Positions 7,963 through 16,567 of a stretch of 64,000 nt of DNA are shown in pieces. A program made the position numbers and the translations under genes. The DNA is from Variovorax paradoxus. GTDB lineage: Bacteria > Pseudomonadota > Gammaproteobacteria > Burkholderiales > Burkholderiaceae_C. Location of the stretch: contig NZ_JAGGNV010000027.1 of NCBI RefSeq assembly GCF_018614955.1, positions 1-64,000 of the forward strand. The letters are read 5' to 3'. The notes beneath the pieces are model-generated. The model was given only the letters and a program-made list of their open reading frames with translations. It had not been told where the DNA came from and did no database searches. Position 1 is the first letter of the stretch; every line of letters starts with the position of its first letter.

Positions 7963-9150
7963 ATGTCGAACACCGAAATCGCCGATGGCGAGGCGGATGC
8001 CTACGCCGCATTCCGCCGCGAGCTGGAGGACTTCGCCCGCCGCGCCTGCCCGCCGGAGATCCGCGCCGTCGTCGCCGCGGGCCAGAAGGTCACCAAGCGC
8101 GAGTACCTGGGATGGCAGAAGATCCTCCATGAGAAGGGCTGGGGCGCGCCCAGCTGGCCGCGCGAGTACGGCGGCACCGGCTGGGACATCCAGCAGCGGT
8201 TGATCTTCGAGGAAGTGATGGCCGAGACCGATTGCCCGCCGCTGTACCACCACGGGCTGGGCCACATCGGCCCCGTCATCATCCGCTTCGGCACTGCCGA
8301 GCAGAAGGCCCGCTTCCTGCCGCGCATCCTGGATGGCTCCGACTGGTGGTGCCAGGGCTACTCCGAGCCGGGCTCGGGCTCGGACCTCGCATCGCTCAGC
8401 ACCAGCGCGCGGCTGGACGGCGCCGACTACGTGATCAACGGCCAGAAGATCTGGACCTCGCACGCGCACGAAGCCAACATGATCTACATGCTGGTGCGCA
8501 CCTCGAAGGAGGCGAAGAAGCAGGACGGCATCTCGCTGATCCTGGTGCCGATGGACAGCAAGGGCATCACGGTGCGTCCGATCCGCACCATCGACGGCTG
8601 GCACCACCTCAACGAGGTGTTCTTCGACGAGGTGCGTGTGCCTGCCGCCAACCTGATCGGCGAGGTCGGCAAGGGCTGGACCTGTGCCAAGTACCTGCTG
8701 GAACGAGAGCGCCTGCCGCCGGCGAATGTCGCGCGGCTGGAATTGGTGCGCCGGCAGGTCACGCGCGTGGTGGAAGAGGCCGCGAAGGCCGCAGCCGGAC
8801 GCCGCGATTTCAGCAGCCTGCGCTACCGGCTGTTGCTCGCCGAAGCCGACGTCAAGGGCGCGCGCGTCATCCTCGCCAATGCGACGGACGACCTGAAGCA
8901 CCAGCGTCCGCTCGGCGTGCAGCCGTCGGTGATCAAGCTGCTGTGCAGCGACGTCGCGCAGCGGCTGACCTCCATCGCGCTCGATGCGGTCGGGCCGGAG
9001 GCGGCCCACCGCTTCCTCGCCGATGACGGCGAGGGCGTGCCTGGCGCCACCTGGGTGCAGAACTACATGTTCACGAGGGCGAGAACGATTGCCGGCGGCA
9101 CGTCGGAAGTGCAGCGCAACGTCGTCGCCAACGAACTGCTGGGAGCCTGA
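7963..9150 (+). CDS. Acyl-CoA dehydrogenase, PimC-like large subunit
   Basis: A 395-residue acyl-CoA dehydrogenase. FAD/substrate segments are present: QGYSEPGSGSDLASLSTSA, the INGQKIWTSHAHEANMIYML strand, and IAGGTSEVQRNVVANELLG at the C-terminus. Where MCAD-type enzymes carry the catalytic Glu (YEGT), this one has AGGT, so the base must come from elsewhere, as in isovaleryl/long-chain types and heteromeric enzymes. AGGAG lies before the ATG. The next gene is a second, shorter acyl-CoA dehydrogenase only 3 bp away, the layout of two-subunit enzymes such as pimeloyl-CoA dehydrogenase PimC/PimD. The substrate is unknown. Confidence 0.93.
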   Translation: MSNTEIADGEADAYAAFRRELEDFARRACPPEIRAVVAAGQKVTKREYLGWQKILHEKGWGAPSWPREYGGTGWDIQQRLIFEEVMAETDCPPLYHHGLGHIGPVIIRFGTAEQKARFLPRILDGSDWWCQGYSEPGSGSDLASLSTSARLDGADYVINGQKIWTSHAHEANMIYMLVRTSKEAKKQDGISLILVPMDSKGITVRPIRTIDGWHHLNEVFFDEVRVPAANLIGEVGKGWTCAKYLLERERLPPANVARLELVRRQVTRVVEEAAKAAAGRRDFSSLRYRLLLAEADVKGARVILANATDDLKHQRPLGVQPSVIKLLCSDVAQRLTSIALDAVGPEAAHRFLADDGEGVPGATWVQNYMFTRARTIAGGTSEVQRNVVANELLGA

Positions 9151-9153
9151 GAA

Positions 9154-10290
9154 GTGTCCATGTCATTCACGCCATTGTTTCCCGGCATGCTGCTCGATGC
9201 GGCCGACCGCTTCGCGCAGGACCATGCCGCGACGCAGGACTTCGCCGATACCGACCCGATCCGGGAAATGGGCTGGGCCTGCACGCTCGTGTCCGAAGAG
9301 TCCGGCGGCGTCGGCGGCACGCTGGCCGACCTTGGCTCCATCGTCGAAGGCCTCGCCACGCACGGGCTGCACTTGCCGGTGGTGGAGACCTGTGCCATCG
9401 CCCCCATCCTGCTACAGGTTGCGGCGCCGGAATCTTCCGCGCGCTGGCTGGAAGCCGTGTGCGAGGGCAGCGCGAAGATCGCGCCGCTGACCGCGCTGTC
9501 CGCATCGCTGGACGACATCACGGTGCAGGCGAAGCAGCTGGACATCGGCTGCGAGCTGACCGGCATAGTCCAGGGCGTCGATGTGTCGCTGGAGGCCACG
9601 CACTATCTCGTGCCCGCGCTGCTGCAGGGCACGGGCGAGGCGGCGATCTTCCTGGTCGACAAGGAGCGCATCCCCGCGCCCACGACAAGCTACCGCACGA
9701 TGGAAGGGCGGCGCGGCGCCGACTTCCGGCTGGAGCAACTGACGGTGCCGGCGCTGGCCTGCATCGCGCGCGGCGCCGAGGCCCAGCGCGCGCTGGCTCA
9801 GGCCGACAACGCGGCCCTCCTGCTGACGGCGGCGGACACCGTGGCCGCGCTGGCCGCGCTGATCCAGCAGACCGTGAACCACCTGAAGGAGCGGCGCCAG
9901 TTCGGCGTGACGCTGTCGTCATTCCAGGTGCTCAGGCACCGCACGGCCGACATGTACGTGCGCTACCTCGGCGCCAAGGGCCTGCTGATGCACGCCTTCC
10001 AGGAATACGAGAGCGGCGCGGCCAGCCTGCGCCGCACGCTGCACCTGATGAAGGTGGCGCAGGCAGAAAGCGCAAGGGCTTGCGCGGAAAGCGCAATCCA
10101 GATGCATGGCGGCATGGGCGTGAGCGAGGAGGTCCTGGCCACCCGCCTGGCCCAGCGCCTGCTCGCCTCCGAATTCCGCTACGGCGACCGCCTCACGCAG
10201 GCGGCGCGGCTGCTCGCGCCGCAAGACCCCGATGCCCCGGCGGACGAGTCGACTCGCGCCGCAACCCACCTTTCCAGGAGTTCGCCATGA
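9154..10290 (+). CDS. Acyl-CoA dehydrogenase, PimD-like small subunit
   Basis: A 378-residue acyl-CoA dehydrogenase homologue with a degenerate N-terminal half and a clear C-terminal domain (NHLKERRQFGVTLSSFQVLR, then AIQMHGGMGVSEE). It matches the smaller partner of heteromeric dehydrogenases, which often lose one active site. It begins at GTG 9154, three bases after the preceding stop; an ATG two codons later is equally possible. Its end overlaps the next start (10287), indicating translational coupling. It probably assembles with the 7963-9150 product. Confidence 0.88.
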   Translation: MSMSFTPLFPGMLLDAADRFAQDHAATQDFADTDPIREMGWACTLVSEESGGVGGTLADLGSIVEGLATHGLHLPVVETCAIAPILLQVAAPESSARWLEAVCEGSAKIAPLTALSASLDDITVQAKQLDIGCELTGIVQGVDVSLEATHYLVPALLQGTGEAAIFLVDKERIPAPTTSYRTMEGRRGADFRLEQLTVPALACIARGAEAQRALAQADNAALLLTAADTVAALAALIQQTVNHLKERRQFGVTLSSFQVLRHRTADMYVRYLGAKGLLMHAFQEYESGAASLRRTLHLMKVAQAESARACAESAIQMHGGMGVSEEVLATRLAQRLLASEFRYGDRLTQAARLLAPQDPDAPADESTRAATHLSRSSP

Positions 10291-11048
10291 ACGTCAGCCT
10301 TGAAGTTTCCGAGTACGTCGCCATCGTGCGGCTCGACAAGCCGCCGGTCAACGCACTGGACCGCGCGACGCGGCAGCGCCTGATCGATGTGTTCGACGAG
10401 GTCTCCGAACGCGCCGACATCCGCGTGGCCATCCTCACCGGCACGGGCAAGTATTTCTGCTCAGGCGCCGACCTGAAGGATCGGCCGGACGCCGACAAGC
10501 CCGGCGATTTCCTGGGCCACAACCGCCTGACGCGGGAGACCGGCAATGCGATCCGCGAGTGCGCCAAGCCCGTGATCGCCGCCGTCAACGGTCCTGCGTT
10601 GGGCGCCGGCTTCGGCCTGATGGCCGCCTGCGACATCTTCCTGGCCTCCGAGGACGCGAGCTTCGCGATGCCGGAGATCAACGTGGGACTGGCCGGTGGG
10701 GTGTCGATGCTGCGAACCCTGTTCGGCCGCTCCTTCACGCGTCGTATGTTCTTCACCGGCATGCGCGTGCCCGCCGCCGAGTTGTACCGCCGGGGCGTAC
10801 TGGACGAAGTGCTGCCGCCGGACGAGCTGCTGCCCGCTGCCCTGCGCCTCGCGCAGGAGATGGCATCCAAGAGCCCGCTCGCGCTGGCCTACGCCAAGCA
10901 GGCCGCCAACATGATGGACCTGATGCCGCAGCGCGACGGCTACCGCTTCGAGCAGAACATCACCATGGCGCTGTCCAAGACCGAGGACGCCAAGGAAGCG
11001 CGCCAGGCCTTCCTGGAAAAGCGCCAGCCTGTCTACAAGGGGCGCTGA
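10287..11048 (+). CDS. Enoyl-CoA hydratase/isomerase (crotonase family)
   Basis: A 253-residue crotonase-fold enzyme. The oxyanion-hole segments are seen in FCSGADLKDR and NGPALGAGFGLMAACDIFLA. The first catalytic Glu is in FAMPEINVG; the second Glu position of hydratases (in the helix before FFTGMRV) is Arg here, so isomerase or another crotonase chemistry is possible. AGGAG precedes the ATG. It sits between the dehydrogenase pair and the ADP-forming synthetase and likely acts on the dehydrogenated CoA thioester. Confidence 0.9.
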   Translation: MNVSLEVSEYVAIVRLDKPPVNALDRATRQRLIDVFDEVSERADIRVAILTGTGKYFCSGADLKDRPDADKPGDFLGHNRLTRETGNAIRECAKPVIAAVNGPALGAGFGLMAACDIFLASEDASFAMPEINVGLAGGVSMLRTLFGRSFTRRMFFTGMRVPAAELYRRGVLDEVLPPDELLPAALRLAQEMASKSPLALAYAKQAANMMDLMPQRDGYRFEQNITMALSKTEDAKEARQAFLEKRQPVYKGR

Positions 11049-11051
11049 GCG

Positions 11052-13187
11052 ATGAAAGCCGCGGAAGTGGTGGAAGTAGGGAGAGGCCTGGATGCGCTGT
11101 TCCAGCCGCGCTCGATCGCGATCTTCGGCGCGTCGGAGGACGTGACCAAGATCGGCGGGCGGCCGCTGCAGTTCCTCCTGAAGTACGGCTACCGCGGCGC
11201 GATCTACCCGATCAACCGCAAGGCCGGCACGGTGCAGTCGCTGCCCGCCTACGCGAGCGTGGCGGACCTGCCCGAGGCGCCCGAGCTGGCGGTGGTGGCG
11301 GTGCCGCCCGAGAGCGTGCTGGATGCAATCAAGGACTGCGCGCGCCGGGGCGTGCGCGCGGCGGTCATACTCTCCGCCGGCTTCTCCGAGATGGGCGAGG
11401 AAGGCAGCCGGCTGCAGGCCGCGATCGGCCAGGTGGCGAAGACATCGGGCATGCGCATCGTGGGGCCGAACTGCCTGGGCTCCATCGGGGTGGCCGAGAA
11501 GAGCATCGCGACCTTCTCGGTGGCGCTGGAGTCGGCCATGCCCGCCGCGGGGCATGTCGGCATCGTCTCGCAAAGCGGCAACCTCGGCAGCTACACCATG
11601 CGTCTCGCCGCCGAACGCGGCATCGGCATCAGCCGGCTGCTTACCACCGGCAACGAGTGCGACGTGGACATCGCCGACGGCATCGCGTCCCTGGCCCAGG
11701 ACCCCGGCACCTCGGTCATCCTGTGCTGCATGGAAACCTGCCGCGACGCCGGCAAGCTGCTGCGGGCGATGGCGATGGCGCGCGAGGCCGGCAAGGCCAT
11801 CGTCGTGCTGAAGGTCGGCGTGTCGGCGGCCGGCAGCGAGGCAGCCGCATCGCACACCGGTGCGCTGGCAGGTTCGGACGCCGTGTTCGACGTGGTGCTG
11901 CGCAACGGCGGCGCCATCCGGGTGCCGGGCATCGAGCAGCTGCTGGACGTCGGCCACGCGATCTCGGTGGTCGGCGCAGCGCGCGTTCCGAAGGGCAACC
12001 GCGCTGCGCTGGTGACGGCGTCGGGCGGTTTCGGCGTGCTGATGGCCGATGCGGCGAGCGCGCAGGGGCTGGCCTTGCCGAAACTCTCCGCGCACACGCA
12101 GGAGCGCATCCTCGCCGTGCTGCCGTTCGCGTCGCCTGCGAATCCGGTCGACATGACGGCCCAGGTGTCGAGCCGGCCGGAGCTGCTGGTCGAGGTGCTG
12201 TCGGCGGTGGCGGAGGATGAATCCTGCGATGCCGTGATCCTGCAGTCCGCGTATGCCTTCCAGCTGCCGCGGCTGCGCGACATCTACCTCGCCGCGCTGG
12301 AACAGGTGCGCCGGGACCATCCGTCGCGGCTCATCCTGCTGTGCTGCAAGCCGCCGCGCGACACCATGGCGCAGCTGAACGAGATGGGGTTCCCCACGGT
12401 TGAAACCATCGATGCGGCTTGCTCGACGCTGGCGGCGCTGGTGCGGCTCGGCACACGCGGCGAGCCCGCTGCGCCGGCGGCGCAGGCGGCATCGGACGAA
12501 TTGCTGTCCGACGAAGCCTTCGTCAACGAGGCGAATGCCAAGGCGGTATTGGCACAGGCGGGGCTGCCCGTGCTCAAGGAGATCACGGCTGCGAGCCGGG
12601 ACCAGGCGCTGGCGGCGGCGCGCGAGATCGGTTTCCCGCTGGTGCTCAAGATCGTCTCGCCCGACATCCCGCACAAGACCGAGGTGGGCGGCGTCGTGGT
12701 CGGCGTGCGCTCGGAGGCGCAGCTCCTGGACGAACACGACCGCTTGCTTGCACGCGTCGCGCAGAAGGTGCCGCGGGCCCGGATCGCCGGCGTGCTGGTG
12801 GCGCAGATGGCGCAAGGAGGCATCGAGTTGATCCTCGGGACCAAGAAAGACCCGGTCTTCGGTCCGGTGGTGATGGTGGGCCTGGGCGGGATCTTTGCCG
12901 AGGTGCTGCGCGACGTGGCTCTGCAGATCGCGCCCGTGACCGAACAGCAGGCGACGCAGATGCTGCGCTCGCTCAAGGCCTTCCCCTTGCTCGACGGCGC
13001 ACGCGGCCGGACTAAGGCGGACGTGGCGGCTGCGGCGCGCGCCGTCGCGGCGCTCTCGCAATTCGCTGCGCAGCACGCCGATGTCGTCGCGGAGATCGAC
13101 ATCAATCCATTGGTGGTGATGGACCAGGGGCAGGGCGCCTTCGCGCTCGATGCGCTGCTGGTGCCGGAAACGAAAGGCAAGCAATGA
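11052..13187 (+). CDS. ADP-forming acyl-CoA synthetase (acetate-CoA ligase family)
   Basis: A 711-residue fused NDP-forming acyl-CoA synthetase. Domain order: CoA-binding Rossmann domain (FQPRSIAIFGASEDVTKIGG) in the first 140 residues; succinyl-CoA-ligase-like domains with IVGPNCLGSIG, SQSGNLGSYTMRLA and the probable phospho-His in ASHTGALAGSDAVF; then a C-terminal ATP-grasp domain from about residue 490 (PLVLKIVSPDIPHKTEVGGV). It would activate a carboxylic acid to its CoA ester with ATP giving ADP and phosphate. The start lies 3 bp after the crotonase stop and its end overlaps the SDR start by 4 bp. It probably supplies the CoA ester used by the operon's dehydrogenases. Confidence 0.93.
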   Translation: MKAAEVVEVGRGLDALFQPRSIAIFGASEDVTKIGGRPLQFLLKYGYRGAIYPINRKAGTVQSLPAYASVADLPEAPELAVVAVPPESVLDAIKDCARRGVRAAVILSAGFSEMGEEGSRLQAAIGQVAKTSGMRIVGPNCLGSIGVAEKSIATFSVALESAMPAAGHVGIVSQSGNLGSYTMRLAAERGIGISRLLTTGNECDVDIADGIASLAQDPGTSVILCCMETCRDAGKLLRAMAMAREAGKAIVVLKVGVSAAGSEAAASHTGALAGSDAVFDVVLRNGGAIRVPGIEQLLDVGHAISVVGAARVPKGNRAALVTASGGFGVLMADAASAQGLALPKLSAHTQERILAVLPFASPANPVDMTAQVSSRPELLVEVLSAVAEDESCDAVILQSAYAFQLPRLRDIYLAALEQVRRDHPSRLILLCCKPPRDTMAQLNEMGFPTVETIDAACSTLAALVRLGTRGEPAAPAAQAASDELLSDEAFVNEANAKAVLAQAGLPVLKEITAASRDQALAAAREIGFPLVLKIVSPDIPHKTEVGGVVVGVRSEAQLLDEHDRLLARVAQKVPRARIAGVLVAQMAQGGIELILGTKKDPVFGPVVMVGLGGIFAEVLRDVALQIAPVTEQQATQMLRSLKAFPLLDGARGRTKADVAAAARAVAALSQFAAQHADVVAEIDINPLVVMDQGQGAFALDALLVPETKGKQ

Positions 13188-13942
13188 ATGCATCTCTCGA
13201 AGGCCGCGCGGGCTTCATCAGCGGCGCCGGCCATGGCATCGGCCGGGCCGCCGCGCTCGCCATGGCCAGGCTGGGCGCCACGGTCGGCGTCAATGACCTG
13301 AAGCAGGAGTTCGTGGAAGACACCGTCGCCGAGATTCGCAGGCTCGGTGGCAAGGCGATCCCGCTGCCGCAGGACGTCTCGACCCGCGACGGCATGCGCG
13401 AAGCCGTGCTGCGCTTCGCGCGCGACGCCGGCCACCTGGACGTGATGGTCAACAACGCGGCCTGGGTGCGCTACCAGCCGCTGGCGGAGATCACGCCCGA
13501 GGTGATGGACCGCATGGTCGACATCGGCTTCAAGTCGGTAATCTGGGGCATCCAGGCCGCCGCCGAGGCGATGGACCCGGAGCGCGGCGGCTCCATCATC
13601 AATGTGGCGTCCATCGCTGCCTTCAAGTCGCCGGCCCGGTCGGTGGTGTACAGCGGCCTCAAGGCCGGCGTGCTCGGGATAACCCGCGCCGCCGCCGCCG
13701 ATCTGGGTGCGCGGCGCATCCGCGTCAATGCGGTGGCGCCGGGCGCGGTGCCGACCGAAGGCACGGCGAAGCACCGCAATGCGGAACTCGATGCGAAGCG
13801 CATCGCGCGCACGCCGCTCGGCCGGCTCGGCACGGTGGAAGACATCGCCGACGCGATCTGCTTCCTGGCCGGCGACGGCTCCCGGTTCATCAGCGCGGAT
13901 GTGCTGCGCCTCGACGGCGGCGCGTCGGAGACTTCGCTGTGA
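13184..13942 (+). CDS. SDR-family NAD(P)-dependent oxidoreductase
   Basis: A 252-residue classical short-chain dehydrogenase: cofactor motif SGAGHGIGRAAALAMARLGA, NNAAW, catalytic Ser in NVASIAAFKSP and the YSGLKAG Tyr/Lys pair, with PGAVPTEGT in the C-terminal part. The start overlaps the synthetase stop (ATGA). In this pathway it would oxidise a hydroxyacyl-CoA or alcohol intermediate; the actual substrate is unknown. A small VOC protein follows, again by overlap. Confidence 0.92.
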   Translation: MNASLEGRAGFISGAGHGIGRAAALAMARLGATVGVNDLKQEFVEDTVAEIRRLGGKAIPLPQDVSTRDGMREAVLRFARDAGHLDVMVNNAAWVRYQPLAEITPEVMDRMVDIGFKSVIWGIQAAAEAMDPERGGSIINVASIAAFKSPARSVVYSGLKAGVLGITRAAAADLGARRIRVNAVAPGAVPTEGTAKHRNAELDAKRIARTPLGRLGTVEDIADAICFLAGDGSRFISADVLRLDGGASETSL

Positions 13943-14319
13943 GCGGCATGGACAACGCTCCCCAACGCCTGCAGAACGTGTTCGTGGTGGCGCAGCGGCC
14001 GGCCGAACTGCATTCCTTCTACGAATCCGCGCTGGGGCTCAAGCTCAAGTTCCGGGACAAGGACCGCTGGTTCCAGTACGGCGTGGGCAACACCAGCGTG
14101 GCCGTGGCGTGCAAGGAAGAAGCGGTGCCGGCGACGTCCGGGCTCGTGATGGTGTTCGAGGTGGAGCACTTCGCCGGGGCCGAGGAACGCATCGCCGGCG
14201 CGGGCGGCCAGGTGCTCGGAATCCGTGACATGGGGGCGCACGGCGCGGTGATGTCGCTGCGCGACCCCGAAGGCAACGTCGTGCAGCTGTTCAAGCGCGC
14301 GGCCACCCCGGCGCCATGA
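13939..14319 (+). CDS. VOC-family (glyoxalase/bleomycin-resistance fold) protein
   Basis: A 126-residue vicinal-oxygen-chelate protein: LQNVFVVAQRPAELHSFYES opens the first beta-alpha-beta-beta-beta unit and MSLRDPEGNVVQLFKRA closes the second, with the final metal-type Glu in DPEG. Family roles include lyase, epimerase and dioxygenase activities. It starts at GTG overlapping the SDR stop, or at the ATG three codons later. Its place inside the CoA operon hints at an epimerase- or lyase-like step, but this is not shown by sequence. Confidence 0.82.
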   Translation: MSGMDNAPQRLQNVFVVAQRPAELHSFYESALGLKLKFRDKDRWFQYGVGNTSVAVACKEEAVPATSGLVMVFEVEHFAGAEERIAGAGGQVLGIRDMGAHGAVMSLRDPEGNVVQLFKRAATPAP

Positions 14320-14846
14320 GTTCCGCTGCGCAGCTGCAGGCCCTGCTCGATCGCGAGGCGATCCGGGAGTGCCTCCATCGCTACTGCCGCGGCATCGACC
14401 GTGCGGACGAGGCGGCGCTGCGATCCGCCTACTGGGAGGACGCCACGGACTGCCACGGTGCCTGGAACGGCAGCGCAGCCGGCTTCATCGACCAAGCCTT
14501 GCAACGCCTGCGCCTGGGCGGCCGCCGCGTGCACCAGGTGAGCAATGTCTCCATCGAGTTGCATGACGGTGTCGCCGCGGTGGAGAGCTGCTTTCTTGCG
14601 CTGCAGGCCGCTGCCGGGAACCCCAAGCAGACCTTCTTGTGCGGACGCTACGTCGACCGCTTCGAACGCCGGCACGGCGAGTGGCGGATCGCCGCCAGGA
14701 CGGTCGTGTACGACTGGATCGAGGAGCGCGAGCGCCCGGAGCTCGCGCTTGCCGATGAGGCCCTGTTCGGTGTGCGACAGCCGGTGGGTTGCGCAGCGCC
14801 CGGGGATTCGGTGTACGCGCTGCTGCGGCAAGTCCGCGTCGGATAG
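14316..14846 (+). CDS. SnoaL/NTF2-like protein
   Basis: A 176-residue protein with the cone-fold SnoaL-like pattern: LLDREAIRECLHRYCRGIDR, DEAALRSAYWEDATDCHGAW and a long curved sheet ending GRYVDRFERRHGEWRIAAR and TVVYDWIEE. Members act as small hydratases, isomerases or dehydratases, or as ring-hydroxylase beta-like partners. The start overlaps the VOC stop (ATGA), so it is translationally coupled in the operon. The specific function is unknown. Confidence 0.8.
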   Translation: MSSAAQLQALLDREAIRECLHRYCRGIDRADEAALRSAYWEDATDCHGAWNGSAAGFIDQALQRLRLGGRRVHQVSNVSIELHDGVAAVESCFLALQAAAGNPKQTFLCGRYVDRFERRHGEWRIAARTVVYDWIEERERPELALADEALFGVRQPVGCAAPGDSVYALLRQVRVG

Positions 14847-14850
14847 ACAC

Positions 14851-16071
14851 GTGATCCGCAACCCTGAAAAATTCTCGGCCCTGCTCACCGAAGTTCGGCA
14901 GTTCGTCCGCGCCGAGTGCCTGCCCCTCGAGGAGGAGGTCGACCGCAACGACGAGATCCCCGAGGCGCTGGTGCAGCGCATGCGCGAGATCGGCCTGTTC
15001 GGCCACAGCATCCCCGAAGCCTATGGCGGCGCCGGCCTGAGCACGGAGGAGTTGTCGCTGGTGAACATCGAGGTCTCGCAGGTGGCGACCACGTTCCGGG
15101 CGCGCTTCGGCGGCAACACCGGCATCGCGTCGGAGTCCATCGTGGTCGACGGGACGCCCGGGCAGAAGAAGACCTACCTGCCGCGGCTCGCCAGCGGCGA
15201 GATGACCGGCTGCTTCGCGTTGACCGAGCCGGAAGCCGGCTCCGACGCGACGGCACTAAAGACGGTCGCGGTGCGCGACGGCGACAGCTTCCTGATCACC
15301 GGGAAGAAATGCTTCATCACCAACGCACCGATCGCCGACCTGTTCACCGTCTTCGCCAGGACGGACCCGGACGCGAAAGGCGCCAAGGGCATCACCGCAT
15401 TCCTCGTCGAGCGGGGCACACCGGGCTTGTCGACCTCGGCGCCCTATCGCAAGCTGGGCCAGCATGGCTCCCCGGTGGGCGAGGTCGTGCTGGACCGGGT
15501 CAGGGTTGCAGCCTCCGCCATCGTCGGCGGCATCGAAGGGCAGGGCTTCCGCACCGCCATGAAGACGCTGAACAAGCAGCGCATCAACCTGGCCGCCCTG
15601 TGCACTGGCCCTGCGATCCGGCTCGTCGAGGAAATGGCCAAGCACGCGCAATCACGCCGCCAGTTCGGGCAGCCGATCGGCGGGTTCCAGCTGGTGCAGC
15701 AGATGATCGCCGAGAGCAACACGGAGGTGCATGCGGCGCGTGCACTGGTGCTCGAGACCGCACGCAAGCGGGACGACGGCGCCGACGTCACGATGGAAGC
15801 GTCCATGTGCAAACTGTTCGCCTCCGAGATGTGCGGCCGTGTCGCAGACCGGGCCGTGCAGGTTTTCGGCGGCAGCGGCTACATGGCCGGCAACGTGGCT
15901 GAGCGCTTCTACCGCGATGTGCGCCTGTTCCGGCTCTACGAGGGAACGAGTCAGATCCACCTGGTCAACATCGCCAAGCGAACCATCGCGCTGGCCGCAC
16001 AGGAAAGCGGCGAACGCCTGAGTACCGCTCGGGACAAGGTGAACGCGCGCGGCGAGCGGCTATCGCCCTGA
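14851..16071 (+). CDS. Acyl-CoA dehydrogenase (MCAD-type active site)
   Basis: A 406-residue acyl-CoA dehydrogenase starting at GTG, 4 bp after the SnoaL-like gene. Signatures are GCFALTEPEAGSDATALKT, ITGKKCFITNAPIADLFTVF and VFGGSGYMAGN. RLFRLYEGTSQIH carries the catalytic Glu at the usual C-terminal position, unlike the 7963 gene. This is the last gene of the operon; the next gene (DUF2905) faces it. It can plausibly catalyse a separate alpha,beta-desaturation step. Confidence 0.93.
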   Translation: MIRNPEKFSALLTEVRQFVRAECLPLEEEVDRNDEIPEALVQRMREIGLFGHSIPEAYGGAGLSTEELSLVNIEVSQVATTFRARFGGNTGIASESIVVDGTPGQKKTYLPRLASGEMTGCFALTEPEAGSDATALKTVAVRDGDSFLITGKKCFITNAPIADLFTVFARTDPDAKGAKGITAFLVERGTPGLSTSAPYRKLGQHGSPVGEVVLDRVRVAASAIVGGIEGQGFRTAMKTLNKQRINLAALCTGPAIRLVEEMAKHAQSRRQFGQPIGGFQLVQQMIAESNTEVHAARALVLETARKRDDGADVTMEASMCKLFASEMCGRVADRAVQVFGGSGYMAGNVAERFYRDVRLFRLYEGTSQIHLVNIAKRTIALAAQESGERLSTARDKVNARGERLSP

Positions 16072-16132
16072 GTTGTGACCGGCACCGGGCTACGTCCCCG
16101 TTCAGGGAGAACCTGCCTTGAGGGATCGAGGC

Positions 16133-16336
16133 CTACTTGTGCCACCACCACCAGAGGACAAGGCTCAGGACGATCGACACGATCAGCGAGGTCGTCAGCG
16201 GAAAATGGAAGCTGAAGCCTTCACGCTCGATCGAGAAATCCCCCGGCAAGCGCCCCCACGGCAGCCGCGAGAGCCAGGGCCAGGCAAGGCCTGTGACGAC
16301 GAGGAGCACGCCCAGCGCAATGAGCAAGCGTTGCAT
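16133..16336 (-). CDS. DUF2905 small membrane protein
   Basis: A 67-residue inner-membrane protein matching the DUF2905 pattern: an N-terminal helix (MQRLLIALGVLLVVTGLAW), the conserved LPGDFSIEREGFSFHFPLTT loop, and a second helix ending in four Trp. It is short for automatic gene finders but clearly conserved. It stands alone, convergent with the dehydrogenase gene. The molecular function of the family is not known to me. Confidence 0.85.
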   Translation of the reverse strand: MQRLLIALGVLLVVTGLAWPWLSRLPWGRLPGDFSIEREGFSFHFPLTTSLIVSIVLSLVLWWWWHK

Positions 16337-16567
16337 GCGGAAATACTAGCGGGGCGGCTTGACCATGATTGCGAACGCGCCGAACCCGGCCGGCGTGGCG
16401 CTTCTGAAGCGAGGTTTCTCCGACGCGACAATCAGCGCGGGAGGGCTGCTTCTAGGCGCTTCACCTCCAACGCTGGTCGCACTGGCAGCGTTTACTCTCT
16501 TGTAGAAGGTAGCTGACGCAAACATCGCGTTCAGCACCACGCGGGCAACGTGAACTTGGAGGCTTCC

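Noticed and set aside
10461..13193. Open frame of about 910 codons on the minus strand
   Set aside because: It is antisense to the crotonase and ADP-forming synthetase genes, rich in Arg/His/Gln with no domain motifs, and explained by GC-rich third positions of the real genes.
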